From positions 1,612,001 through 1,676,000 of the forward strand of contig NZ_CP133020.1 in the NCBI RefSeq assembly GCF_030866825.1: a stretch of DNA of 64,000 nucleotides, given 5' to 3'. The notes under the pieces are model-generated. The model saw only the letters and a list, made by a program, of their open reading frames with translations, did no database searches and was not told the DNA's origin. Shown piece after piece: positions 54,001 to 61,080 of this stretch; the first letter of the stretch is position 1, and every line of letters begins with the position of its first letter. The stretch comes from Rathayibacter sp. SW19 (GTDB lineage: Bacteria; Actinomycetota; Actinomycetes; Actinomycetales; Microbacteriaceae). The translations under genes were made by a program, and so were the position numbers.

Positions 54001-55001
54001 GCGGTGAGCTTATTGCCGCGTGCGCGGGTGATGAGATCTTCGTAAGCCGCAAGATATTCGCCGAACGTCATCAGATCCGCGCGCTTGATCGCAGGCACGA
54101 GCAGGGCGCGCGTGCCGTCGGGCTTTGGCAGATCGATCGCGATGCCGAGACCGACGTGCGCGGGGGAGATGACAGATGGTTTGCCGTCGACGATGCTGTA
54201 GTAGACGTTCTGGCTCGGGAAATCCTTCAGGGCGCGGATGAGCGCCCAGCCGATCAGGTGTGTGAAACTCACTTTGCCGCCGCGTGCGCGCTTCAAGTGA
54301 TTGTTGATCACGATGCGGTTGTCGATCATCAGCTTCGCCGGAATGGTGCGCACGCTGGTGGCGGTCGGCACCGTCAGGCTTGCGTCCATGTTCGTCGCAA
54401 GAGCCTTGGCCATGCCGCGCAACGGCGAGACGACATCCTGTGCCGTGTCTTCGATCTCGCCGGTAGCGCCGACCACCTGCTGCGGGGCTGTGACCGGAGC
54501 ATCGGCCGGGACCGGCTGAGGGCGCGGAGCAATCGACGTCGTCCGCGCAACCGGCTGCGCGCCGATGACCGGAATCGGAGCGGTGATCGGATGCGTGTCC
54601 GCCGGATGCGTGTCCGCCGATGGCACGGCCGCTGATTCAGCGGCAACCGGCACCGCAGCGGGCTGTGCGACCGGGGCGGGCTGTGCCGCCGGCACAACCG
54701 GGGCGGGCGGAGCGACCGGTGCGAAAGCCTGCGTTACAGGCTCAGCCGCCAGTGCTTCGACGACGTCGGCAACGGCCGGAAGAGTCGGTGCGGCCGCCGT
54801 CACATCGTCGGCGCCGGGCGCCACAGCTGCGGCACCTGCACTACCGGGCTGATAGTTTTCGAGGATCGGCCACCAGGACTTGTCGACGGAGTTCTTGTCG
54901 ACTTTGTACTGTTCGTAGAGTTCATCGACGAGCCATTCGTTGGCTCCGAACTCACTAGAAGCCCCGTGGTCGGCGCCTACTCCGGTCAACTGGCTCGACA
55001 C
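51069..55001 (-). CDS. kgd: Multifunctional 2-oxoglutarate decarboxylase/dehydrogenase E1o-E2-like (Kgd/OdhA)
   Basis: Fused enzyme of 1310 aa for the oxoglutarate step of the TCA cycle. The N-terminal segment is EFGANEWLVDELYEQYKVDKNSVDKSWWPILENY. A Pro/Ala-rich linker with DTHPADTHP follows. The E2-like acyltransferase domain ends in TSTYDHRVIQGAGSGEF. The thiamine-diphosphate E1 domain has IGMAHRGRLNVL, IHGDAAMAGQGIVMETMQMSQL, RRGHNEGDDPSMTQPLMYN and LLLPHGYEGQGPDHSSARIERF. Actinobacterial Kgd is inhibited by the FHA protein GarA/OdhI, not in this window. GTG 55001 with GGAGAG upstream was chosen over an ORF start at 55118. Confidence 0.93.
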   Translation of the reverse strand: MSSQLTGVGADHGASSEFGANEWLVDELYEQYKVDKNSVDKSWWPILENYQPGSAGAAAVAPGADDVTAAAPTLPAVADVVEALAAEPVTQAFAPVAPPAPVVPAAQPAPVAQPAAVPVAAESAAVPSADTHPADTHPITAPIPVIGAQPVARTTSIAPRPQPVPADAPVTAPQQVVGATGEIEDTAQDVVSPLRGMAKALATNMDASLTVPTATSVRTIPAKLMIDNRIVINNHLKRARGGKVSFTHLIGWALIRALKDFPSQNVYYSIVDGKPSVISPAHVGLGIAIDLPKPDGTRALLVPAIKRADLMTFGEYLAAYEDLITRARGNKLTADDFAGATVSLTNPGGIGTEHSVPRLMKGQGCIIGAGALEYPAEFQGSSLKTLTTLGIGKTITLTSTYDHRVIQGAGSGEFLKIVHELLIGKRDFYEEIFAALRIPYDPIHWAPDISVDLASAIDKTARVQELINSFRVRGHLMADIDPLEYKQRFHPDLDIATHGLTFWDLDREFVTGQFGPDRRQMLLRDILGVLRDSYCRTIGIEYMHIQDPAQRKWIQAKVERPYAKPTHDEQLRILGKLNEAEAFETFLQTKYVGQKRFSLEGGESTIALLDTILQGAAEAGMDEVAIGMAHRGRLNVLTNIAGKTYGQIFREFEGTQDPRTIGGSGDVKYHLGTEGTFKGRDGEEIPVYLAANPSHLEAVDGVLQGIVRAKQDRRPAGTFLTLPILIHGDAAMAGQGIVMETMQMSQLRAYRIGGTIHVNINNQVGFTTPPEEGRTSVYSTDVAKTIQAPIFHVNGDDPEAVVRVAELAFEFRQEFKKDVVIDIVCYRRRGHNEGDDPSMTQPLMYNLIEAKRSVRRLYTEALVGRGDITEEEYDQAHRDFQDRLERAFLETHAAQTGSIPIITGDNHAVADLERPDAQQDDGSGEPETTGVSEAVVLLVGDAFNNPPAGFTVHPKLQQLMVKRREMSRNGNIDWAMGELLALGSLVIEGTPVRMAGQDTRRGTFVQRHAVLHDRINGQEWLPLANLSDNQGRFWIYDSLLSEYAAMGFEYGYSVERPDALVLWEAQFGDFANGAQTIVDEFISSAEQKWGQRSSLVLLLPHGYEGQGPDHSSARIERFLQLCAENNMTVARPSTPASYFHLLRRQAYARPRKPLIVFTPKAMLRLRGASSTVEEFTTGRFEPVIDDARITDKAAVTRVLMMSGKIYHDLKNELEKNPNPAIALVRLEQYYPLPAAELKAVVASYPDADLFWVQDEPENQGAWPFMILETSKLGPRALGVISRAASASPAAGSAKRHAAEQSDLIRRALTL

Positions 55002-55035
55002 AGTCGATCGCCCACTCTCCGTTGATGCTCTGCTG

Positions 55036-55087
55036 TTGCAAATCCGTGCGGTTGCACATCTATGTTGCTGCAATTCTGTGCGGTTGC
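55036..55087. repeat. Two 20-bp direct repeats upstream of kgd
   Basis: TTGCAAATCCGTGCGGTTGC (55036-55055) and CTGCAATTCTGTGCGGTTGC (55068-55087), 32 bp apart (about three helical turns). They lie between kgd and the divergent guaB1 and may bind a regulator. Confidence 0.5.
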
Positions 55088-55182
55088 GACGGGCTTGTGA
55101 CCCGACGCCCCTGTCCAATGATCAAGCCTAATCCCATTGCACCTGCCTCGCTGTAAGGCTGCTGGGACGCTACCGTTGGTTC

Positions 55183-56622
55183 ATGGAGTTCTATGGGACG
55201 ACCCCGACACACGACCTGACCTATTCCGATGTGTTCCTGGTGCCGAGTCGCTCCGACGTGACCAGCAGGCTCGACGTGTCGCTGGCCCCAGGCGACGGCA
55301 CCGGCGCGACCATTCCGATCGTGTCCGCGAACATGAATTCTGTGACGGGGCCGCGGTTGGCCGCAACGCTTGCCCGCCGTGGTGGGCTCGGGGTGTTGCC
55401 TCAGGACATGCACCTGCAAGACCTCGACGCGGCCATCCGCTGGGTCAAGGATCAGCCGGTCGCCTACGACACGCCGCTGATCATGAGCCCGAAAGACAGT
55501 GTGGAGGCCGCGCTACTGCGGGTGCCTGCCATCGCCGCTCACGGTGTGGTGCTCTTCGACGACACGGGAACCTACCTTGGTTGTGTTGCGGCAGAGGACC
55601 TCGCCGATGCGCTTCCGGATGCTCCGCTCGGCGATCTCCTGCATGGGGCGTCGACCGCTCTCGACGCAGACGACGTTCCAGATGGCCGTGCGGCATTCGA
55701 CCTGATGAGTGAGGCGGGAATCGATTTTGCGCCGGTTCTGCAGCACGGCCGAGTGATTGGAACGCTCAACAGAACCAGTGCGTTGCGTTCGACCATCTAC
55801 CCACCCGCCCTCGACGGGCACGGCCGGTTGCGGGTCGCGGCAGCGGTCGGGATCAACGGAGACGTTGCAGGAAAAGCGCGGGCGCTGGCATCCGCCGGAG
55901 TCGATGTGCTCGTCATCGACACCGCACACGGCGATCAGGGCGGCATGCGCACGGCGATCGCCGCCGTCAAGGCGCTCGGTCTCGGTCTGCCGATCGTCGC
56001 AGGCAACGTCGTCACTGGCCGTGCCGTGCGCGATCTCGTCGAAGCGGGTGCCGACATCCTCAAGGTCGGGGTCGGCCCGGGGGCGATGTGCACGACCCGG
56101 ATGATGACGGCCGTCGGCCGCCCACAGTTCTCCGCCGTCTTGGAAACCGCGGATGTCGCGCGCGAGTTGGGTGCGCACGTCTGGGCAGACGGCGGTGTGC
56201 GTTACCCACGCGACGTCGCGCTGGCGCTGGCAGCGGGCGGGTCATCCGTGATGATCGGGTCCTGGTTCGCAGGCACGATTGAAGCGCCGGGCGATCTGCG
56301 CGTCGACGAGGACGGCGACCTCTACAAGGAGAGTTGGGGGATGGCCTCGACCAAAGCGGTGCACGAACGCTTCGAGCGGCTGGACGCATACGACCTCGCC
56401 CGCAAGGAATTGTTCGCGGAGGGGATCTCATCGTCCAAGATCTATTTGGACCCATTGCGGCCATCCGTCGAAGACCTGCTCGACATGATCACGACCGGAC
56501 TGCGCAGTTCATTCACCTACGCTGGGGCGCGTTCTGTTGTGGAGTTCCACGAGCACGCATTGGTGGGCATCCAGTCCGCCGCCGGTTATGAGGAAGGCAA
56601 GGCGCTGCCGGTCAGCTGGTAG
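55183..56622 (+). CDS. guaB1: GuaB1-family IMP dehydrogenase-like GMP reductase
   Basis: Protein of 479 aa of the IMPDH/GMPR fold. YSDVFLVPSRSDVTSRLDVS at the start, a CBS pair in the middle, VIDTAHGDQGGM, and the active-site loop VGVGPGAMCTTR with Cys303. In mycobacteria GuaB1 has been shown to act as a GMP reductase, turning GMP into IMP, so this function is assigned by homology. ATG at 55183, divergent from kgd. Confidence 0.87.
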   Translation: MEFYGTTPTHDLTYSDVFLVPSRSDVTSRLDVSLAPGDGTGATIPIVSANMNSVTGPRLAATLARRGGLGVLPQDMHLQDLDAAIRWVKDQPVAYDTPLIMSPKDSVEAALLRVPAIAAHGVVLFDDTGTYLGCVAAEDLADALPDAPLGDLLHGASTALDADDVPDGRAAFDLMSEAGIDFAPVLQHGRVIGTLNRTSALRSTIYPPALDGHGRLRVAAAVGINGDVAGKARALASAGVDVLVIDTAHGDQGGMRTAIAAVKALGLGLPIVAGNVVTGRAVRDLVEAGADILKVGVGPGAMCTTRMMTAVGRPQFSAVLETADVARELGAHVWADGGVRYPRDVALALAAGGSSVMIGSWFAGTIEAPGDLRVDEDGDLYKESWGMASTKAVHERFERLDAYDLARKELFAEGISSSKIYLDPLRPSVEDLLDMITTGLRSSFTYAGARSVVEFHEHALVGIQSAAGYEEGKALPVSW

Positions 56623-56635
56623 GTGCATCCGGTTT

Positions 56636-56693
56636 CGTTCCCTGAGCGCAGTCGTTCCCTGAGCGCAGTCGTTCCCTGAGCGCAGTCGAAGGG
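56636..56693. repeat. Three 17-bp tandem copies of a dispersed repeat (CGTTCCCTGAGCGCAGT)
   Basis: Three units at 56636-56652, 56653-56669 and 56670-56686, then CGAAGGG. The same unit occurs singly at other sites between 59.2 and 61.3 kb. It lies just 3' of guaB1. Confidence 0.85.
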
Positions 56694-56722
56694 CCACGCG
56701 AGGAGTGAACGGCGGTCGCCGG

Positions 56723-56728
56723 TATAAT
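56723..56728 (+). promoter_or_regulatory. Consensus -10 box (TATAAT) before the CNNM genes
   Basis: Perfect TATAAT about 70 bp upstream of the GTG at 56800; the expected -35 region (GAGGAG) is poor. Transcription would start near 56735, just before a short open frame. Confidence 0.45.
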
Positions 56729-56738
56729 CGACAGAACA

Positions 56739-56816
56739 ATGGACGACCCTCCTCCTGCATCTTCGCCCAGCCATAGACCCTCGCCCGTGACCGGGGGCAG
56801 TGACTGCCGTGTATGA
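56739..56816 (+). other. Possible 25-codon leader ORF upstream of the CNNM gene
   Basis: ATG at 56739 opens MDDPPPASSPSHRPSPVTGG and stops at TGA 56814-56816, inside the start of the downstream gene (GTG 56800). Pro-rich start. It has no ribosome site and would lie 4 nt from the predicted transcript start. Coding status unproven. Confidence 0.25.
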
Positions 56817-58140
56817 GTGGATTCTGCTCCTCGTCGGCATCGTCCTGACCGTCGGAACGGGCTTCTTCGTCGCCAGCGAGTTCGCGCTGGTCAATCTCGA
56901 TCGGCACGACCTCGAAGCACGCCGCGATCGCGGTGAGACCCGGCTCGGCATGACGATCGCCGCACTGAAGATCACCTCGACGCACCTCTCGAGCGCTCAG
57001 CTGGGCATCACCTTGACGACGCTACTGACTGGTTACACGATGGAACCGGCGATCTCGACGCTGCTATCGCCGACGCTGGCGGCGTGGGGGGTCGCATCCG
57101 CCGTTGTGCCGGCGATCGCAACGACCGTCGCGATTGTCGTCGCAACGCTCGTGTCGATGATCATCGGCGAGTTGGTGCCGAAGAATATGGCCCTGGCGCT
57201 GCCGAGGGCGACGGCGAAGATCGTGATCCCGTTTCAGACCGCGTTCACGGCAGTGTTTCGCCCGGCCGTGGTGGTGCTGAACGGCAGTGCAAACGGCATC
57301 CTGCGCATGCTCGGCGTCGAGCCGAAGGAGGAGCTCTCCGGAGCGCGGTCGGCCGAGGAGCTGTCCTCGCTTGTGCGTCGCTCCGCCCGTGCCGGGCTGC
57401 TCGAGTCGGACACGGCGACACTGTTGAACCGCACCCTGCAATTCAGCGGACACATCGCGGCGGATGTCATGACCCCGCGCCTGCGCGTCGCCAGCGTGCA
57501 AAGGGGCGAACCGGCACAGGCCGTGATCGACCTGGCCCGAAACACCGGCTATTCGCGCTTTCCCGTCTACGACGAGGATGCGGACGACATCGTCGGCGTC
57601 GTGCATGTCAAGCAGGCGGTGTCCGTGCCGCGCGAACGGCGCACTGTTGTGCCCGTGTCTGCTTTGCAGAGCGACGCGCTTCGGGTGCCGGAAACGATGG
57701 GTCTGGACACGCTGCTCGGCGAGTTGCGCGGCCGCAGCTATCAGCTCGCGGTCGTCGTCGACGAGTACGGCGGCACGGCCGGCGTGGCGACACTGGAAGA
57801 CCTCGTCGAGGAACTCGTCGGAGAGGTCGCCGACGAACACGACAAAGCTCGAATCGATGTGGTGCGCGGTACAGACTCCCTGACCTTTCCGGGCATGCTG
57901 CGACCCGACGAACTTCTTGAACGCGCGGGCGTGCAGGTGCCGGAAGACGGCCCGTATGAGACCGTCGCCGGCTTCGTCATGGATGCGCTCGGTCGGCTGC
58001 CGGTCGTCGGCGACGAAGTGCAGGTGCAAGGCGGCGCTCTGAGGGTCGAACGACTCGACGGTCGCCGGATCGATCGGTTGCGTTACACGCCGACGCCACA
58101 GGCAGAGGACGAAACGGCGGCGGAGGCCGATCGTGGCTGA
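56800..58140 (+). CDS. CNNM/HlyC-CorC family transporter 1
   Basis: Membrane protein of 446 aa. DUF21 (CNNM) transmembrane domain with VASEFALVNLDRHDLEARRDRGE, GITLTTLLTGYTMEPA and IIGELVPKNMAL, then a CBS pair (PRLRVASVQRGEPAQAVIDLARNTGYSRFPVYDED) and a CorC_HlyC domain (DGPYETVAGFVMDALGRLPVVGDEV). Family members move or sense magnesium or cobalt. GTG at 56800 with a GGGGG tract. Overlaps the second paralog by 8 bp. Confidence 0.88.
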   Translation: MTAVYEWILLLVGIVLTVGTGFFVASEFALVNLDRHDLEARRDRGETRLGMTIAALKITSTHLSSAQLGITLTTLLTGYTMEPAISTLLSPTLAAWGVASAVVPAIATTVAIVVATLVSMIIGELVPKNMALALPRATAKIVIPFQTAFTAVFRPAVVVLNGSANGILRMLGVEPKEELSGARSAEELSSLVRRSARAGLLESDTATLLNRTLQFSGHIAADVMTPRLRVASVQRGEPAQAVIDLARNTGYSRFPVYDEDADDIVGVVHVKQAVSVPRERRTVVPVSALQSDALRVPETMGLDTLLGELRGRSYQLAVVVDEYGGTAGVATLEDLVEELVGEVADEHDKARIDVVRGTDSLTFPGMLRPDELLERAGVQVPEDGPYETVAGFVMDALGRLPVVGDEVQVQGGALRVERLDGRRIDRLRYTPTPQAEDETAAEADRG

Positions 58141-59182
58141 CTGGGCGGGCATCGTCTGGTTGTTCGTGTTGCTGCTTGCGAATGCGTTCTTCGTTGCGGC
58201 TGAATTCGCAGTCATCTCGGCTCGGCGCTCGCAGATCGAGCCGGCGGCCGACCGTGGAAAGGCATCCGCCAAGACGGCGCTGTGGGCGATGGAGCATGCG
58301 ACGCTGATGCTGGCGACGACCCAACTCGGCATCACTGTCTGCTCGTTGATCATTCTGAACGTGTCTGAACCCGCGATTCATCACCTGTTGGAGGTTCCGC
58401 TCGGGTTGACGGCATTGTCTGCGGATGCGATCGGCGTGATCGCTTTTATCGTCACGTTGCTGATCGTCTCCTTTTTGCACGTCGTGTTCGGTGAAATGGT
58501 GCCGAAGAACCTATCGTTCTCGATGCCGGACAAGGCTGTGTTGATCTTCGCCCCGCCGCTCGTCGGCATCGCGCGCGTGTTCAAGCCGATCATTGTGGCA
58601 TTGAACGCGACGGCGAACGGAATCGTGCGACTGTTCGGAATCACGCCGAAGTCGGAGGCCGCGAGCACGTTCACGCTGGAGGAAGTGGCCAGCATCGTCG
58701 ATCAGTCGACGAGGGAGGGAGTGCTCACCGATCGAACCGGTGCACTGATCGCCGCGTTCGAGTTCACGGAAAAGAAGGCCAGTGACATCGCGCTGCCGCT
58801 GCACGGTCTGATCGGACTGCCGCCCACGGTGACACCCAACGAGGTTGAACGGGCCGTCGCCAGGCACGGGTTCTCACGCTATGTCATCCAGGACGCCCAG
58901 GGCGAGCCGACAGGTTATCTGCACCTGAAGGACGTGCTGGATCTGGAGACGGCAGGGTTCGACCAACCGGTACCGGCGAGCAGGGTGCGGCAGTTGATCT
59001 CCATTTTCGCGGGCACCGACGCTGAAGACGCGCTCGCGACCATGCGCCGATCGGGTGTGCACTTGGCGCGGACGGTCGATTCGGCAGGCGCAACGACCGG
59101 TGTGCTTTTTCTCGAGGACATCATCGAGGAGCTTGTCGGCGAGGTGCAGGACGCCACGCGTCGCGGCCCCGGCAACCGCTGA
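58133..59182 (+). CDS. CNNM/HlyC-CorC family transporter 2
   Basis: Paralog of 349 aa, shorter because the C-terminal CorC_HlyC domain is absent. DUF21 motifs are VAAEFAVISARRSQIEPAADRGK, GITVCSLIILNVSEPA and FGEMVPKNLSFS. The CBS pair includes RYVIQDAQGEPTGYLHLKDVL. Tandem CNNM pairs are common in actinobacteria and may form heterodimers (inference). GTG at 58133 overlaps the first gene by 8 bp. Confidence 0.86.
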   Translation: MADWAGIVWLFVLLLANAFFVAAEFAVISARRSQIEPAADRGKASAKTALWAMEHATLMLATTQLGITVCSLIILNVSEPAIHHLLEVPLGLTALSADAIGVIAFIVTLLIVSFLHVVFGEMVPKNLSFSMPDKAVLIFAPPLVGIARVFKPIIVALNATANGIVRLFGITPKSEAASTFTLEEVASIVDQSTREGVLTDRTGALIAAFEFTEKKASDIALPLHGLIGLPPTVTPNEVERAVARHGFSRYVIQDAQGEPTGYLHLKDVLDLETAGFDQPVPASRVRQLISIFAGTDAEDALATMRRSGVHLARTVDSAGATTGVLFLEDIIEELVGEVQDATRRGPGNR

Positions 59183-59282
59183 GCGCTTCGGCTTCGCTCA
59201 GCGACCGGGGAGTGGTGGTTGTCATTCCCTGAGCGCAGTCGAAGGGTCGCCGTGTGCCGCGCTTCGGCTTGGCTCAGCGACC
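59183..59282. repeat. Dispersed repeat cluster (GCTTCGCTCAGCGACC and CTGAGCGCAGTCGAAGGG)
   Basis: GCGCTTCGGCTTCGCTCAGC and ATTCCCTGAGCGCAGTCGAA units, then GGTCGCCGTGTGCCGCGCTTCGG. This copy shows the intact sequence that is broken by the IS110 insertion 0.5 kb away. Confidence 0.8.
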
Positions 59283-59573
59283 GGAGTCGTCAGCGCTCCT
59301 TCCGCGGGCGCTCCAGCCGCTGAGCTCATCCACGCGGCCCTCGATCAGCAACTGCTTCTTCGCATGCGACCAACCCTGGATCTGCTTCTCCCGTCGGAAC
59401 GCATCCTCGACCCGATCGGTGTTCTCACACCAAACAAGTCGCACCGGTGAACGGCGACGAGTGTAGTTGGCGCCGAGCTCATTGTTGTGCTCCCACAGTC
59501 TGCGCTCAAGGTCGTAGGTGCTGCCCGTGTAGTAGTGCCCGTCGGCGCACTCCAGGATGTAGACATACGGCAT
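59274..59573 (-). CDS. GIY-YIG nuclease-domain protein (UPF0213-like)
   Basis: Small protein of 99 aa with MPYVYILECADGHYYTGST, the GIY-YIG core (YVY and YTG), a conserved Arg (DLERRLWEHN) and Glu in DRVEDAFRREKQIQGWSHAKK. A DNA-repair or mobile-element role is possible; unproven. The last 12 residues are encoded by the dispersed repeat. ATG 59573 has CATAAT 7 nt upstream on the minus strand and no leader. Confidence 0.8.
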   Translation of the reverse strand: MPYVYILECADGHYYTGSTYDLERRLWEHNNELGANYTRRRSPVRLVWCENTDRVEDAFRREKQIQGWSHAKKQLLIEGRVDELSGWSARGRSADDSGR

Positions 59574-59636
59574 ACGAAGCATTATGCCGAAGCAGAAGAT
59601 GTGCGCGCGAAAGTTATCCACAGGGGAGCGGATGGT

Positions 59637-59739
59637 CGGCGCTTCGGCTTCGCTCAGCGACCGGGAGACTGGCGGACGGGCGCTTCGGCTTCGCTCAGCG
59701 ACCGGGGAGTGGTGGTTGTCGTTCCCTGAGCGCAGTCGA
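59637..59739. repeat. Dispersed repeat cluster, left flank of the IS110 element
   Basis: GCTTCGGCTTCGCTCAGCGA appears twice, then GTTCCCTGAGCGCAGTCGA, where the element interrupts the unit. The missing part (AGGGTCGCC) resumes at 61082. Confidence 0.8.
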
Positions 59740-59754
59740 CGCTTCTATGGGTTT

Positions 59755-59760
59755 TGTCAA
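59755..59760 (-). promoter_or_regulatory. -35 half of a junction promoter at the right end of the IS
   Basis: TTGACA on the minus strand, overlapping the transposase stop. It pairs with TGTAAT at the other end (61074-61079) when the ends are joined in a circle, giving a 17-bp spacer. Confidence 0.6.
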
Positions 59761-60809
59761 GTGTTGGCGTTGAGTTTTCGGAAGATTGAGCGTGCGATGT
59801 GGCGTTTGAGGTTGCGGAGGGTTTCGCGGCGGTTGTGGCCTTGTTCTTGGCGTTTGGCGGTGTAGGCCTTGGTGGGCTCGTCGTTGAGCATGCGGTGGGA
59901 GGCGATGATGTAGAGGGCGTGGTTGAGTTGCCGGTCGCCGCCGCGGTGCAGGCGGTGCCGGGTGGTGTTCCCGGAGGACGCGGGGATCGGGGCGACGCCG
60001 GCGAGGCGGGCGAATGCGGCCTCGGAGCGGATGCGGCCGTGGGCGGAGAAGGAGACCAGGAGTTGGGCGGCGGTGAAGGGTCCGAGACCGTTCTCTTCCA
60101 GTAGCCAGGCGGCCAGTGCGGTGACGTGGATGGTCAGCTTGGCGTTGATGGTGGCGATCTCGCCCTGCCGGGTGTGGATTTCCTGGGCCATCCGGGTTGC
60201 TTCGGCTCGGATGGTGTTCTGTGCGGGGGTGTCGGTGCTGCGGGTGCGCCAGGCGGCGACCTGGCCGATTTGTGCTTTCGTCAGTTTCTTGCGGGCGTCG
60301 ATGCCGAGGGGAAAGCCACGCAGCAGCGCGGTCAACGCGTTGCTGGTGGCGGTTTTGTTCTTCTGCAGTGCTTTCCGGGAGGTCAAAAGGACTCGCAGTG
60401 CGGCCTGGTCGCCGTGGTGTGTGCGGGGGATCATCAGCCGGTCCACGGGCAGGGCCAGTGCGTGGCGGGCGGCGTGTTCGGCGTCGATGACGTCGCTTTT
60501 ACCGGCCCGGCGGACACCTCGTTTCGGTGGTTTCGTTTCGGTGACTTCCACCCGGTGGGCACTCAGCAGGTCGGTGAAGGTTGCCCCGTAGGAGCCGGTG
60601 CCTTCCATCGCGACCAGGGTGTGGCCTGGTGCCTCGCGCAGCATCCACGCGTAGGCGCGGTCCAGCCCGGGTTTACTGGTCGGGAAAGTCGCCGACTTCA
60701 GCAGCGCTCCGGCACTGCTGAGCACGGCCAGGGTGTGGGTCCTGGCATGCGTGTCGACCCCGATGACGTGGTCGTACTGTTGCCAAACCAGTTGTGAGAC
60801 GATGGGCAC
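59757..60809 (-). CDS. IS110-family transposase (DEDD serine recombinase type)
   Basis: Protein of 350 aa. RuvC-like domain with VIGVDTHARTHT (Asp18), LVAMEGTGSYG (Glu69) and GKSDVIDAEHAARHAL (two Asp), forming the DEDD set. The C-terminal Tnp domain has ENGLGPFTAAQLLVSF and GVAPIPASSGNTTRHRLHRGG with the conserved Ser-Gly that acts as nucleophile in IS110. GTG at 60809 with AAGGAG upstream. Full length, no frameshift, so probably active. Confidence 0.93.
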   Translation of the reverse strand: MPIVSQLVWQQYDHVIGVDTHARTHTLAVLSSAGALLKSATFPTSKPGLDRAYAWMLREAPGHTLVAMEGTGSYGATFTDLLSAHRVEVTETKPPKRGVRRAGKSDVIDAEHAARHALALPVDRLMIPRTHHGDQAALRVLLTSRKALQKNKTATSNALTALLRGFPLGIDARKKLTKAQIGQVAAWRTRSTDTPAQNTIRAEATRMAQEIHTRQGEIATINAKLTIHVTALAAWLLEENGLGPFTAAQLLVSFSAHGRIRSEAAFARLAGVAPIPASSGNTTRHRLHRGGDRQLNHALYIIASHRMLNDEPTKAYTAKRQEQGHNRRETLRNLKRHIARSIFRKLNANT

Positions 60810-60844
60810 GGTAACTCCTTCTGTAGGGGGTGTTATTACGTGCC

Positions 60845-61020
60845 GGTCTGGTCGTCGAGCAGGCGTTTCTGTAATGAGTCACGGGATCTCTTACAAGGTC
60901 CCGGACGAGCTTCTATCAAGCCATGTTCACGCGGTCAGGCCGGCGCTTCCCGCCCTGCCTGGTGGACATGTCGACTGCAAGACACACGCTGCGCGCGGTC
61001 GGAAGGGCGGTGAGTCACAC
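60845..61020 (-). ncRNA. Predicted IS110 bridge RNA
   Basis: Noncoding region 5' of the transposase on the same strand. Read 5' to 3' on the minus strand it holds CCCTTC (61007-61002), GCAGTCGAC (60978-60970), ATAGAAGC (60916-60909) and CATTACAGAA (60876-60867). The first equals the target strand left of the insertion, the second is complementary to the right flank, the third equals the right end of the element, and the fourth is complementary to the left end. This is the target-loop then donor-loop order of known bridge RNAs. Ends are approximate. Confidence 0.7.
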
Positions 61021-61073
61021 CAGACAAAGCTGAAAACGCCAGTCTGCCAGCCAGTACCAGACCAGCCACAACC

Positions 61074-61079
61074 ATTACA
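61074..61079 (-). promoter_or_regulatory. -10 half of a junction promoter at the left end of the IS
   Basis: TGTAAT on the minus strand. It completes TTGACA-N17-TGTAAT only when the element is circular; in the inserted form no -35 lies in the right place. Confidence 0.6.
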
Positions 61080-61080
61080 G

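Larger units (their letters stand above)
59740..61080 (-). mobile_element. Intact IS110-family insertion sequence (about 1.34 kb)
   Basis: Bounded by comparison with an intact copy of the same repeat at 59224-59250: CGCAGTCGA up to 59739 and AAGGGTCGCC from 61081. A 1-2 bp overlap at the junctions is ambiguous. It holds one DEDD transposase gene and a 270-bp noncoding 5' region on the transposase side. No terminal inverted repeats. The noncoding region matches the bridge RNA plan of IS110 elements (see ncRNA). Confidence 0.85.

Noticed and set aside
56636..56693. CRISPR or integron-type repeats after guaB1
   Set aside because: Contiguous 17-bp units without spacers, belonging to the dispersed CTGAGCGCAGTCGA family.
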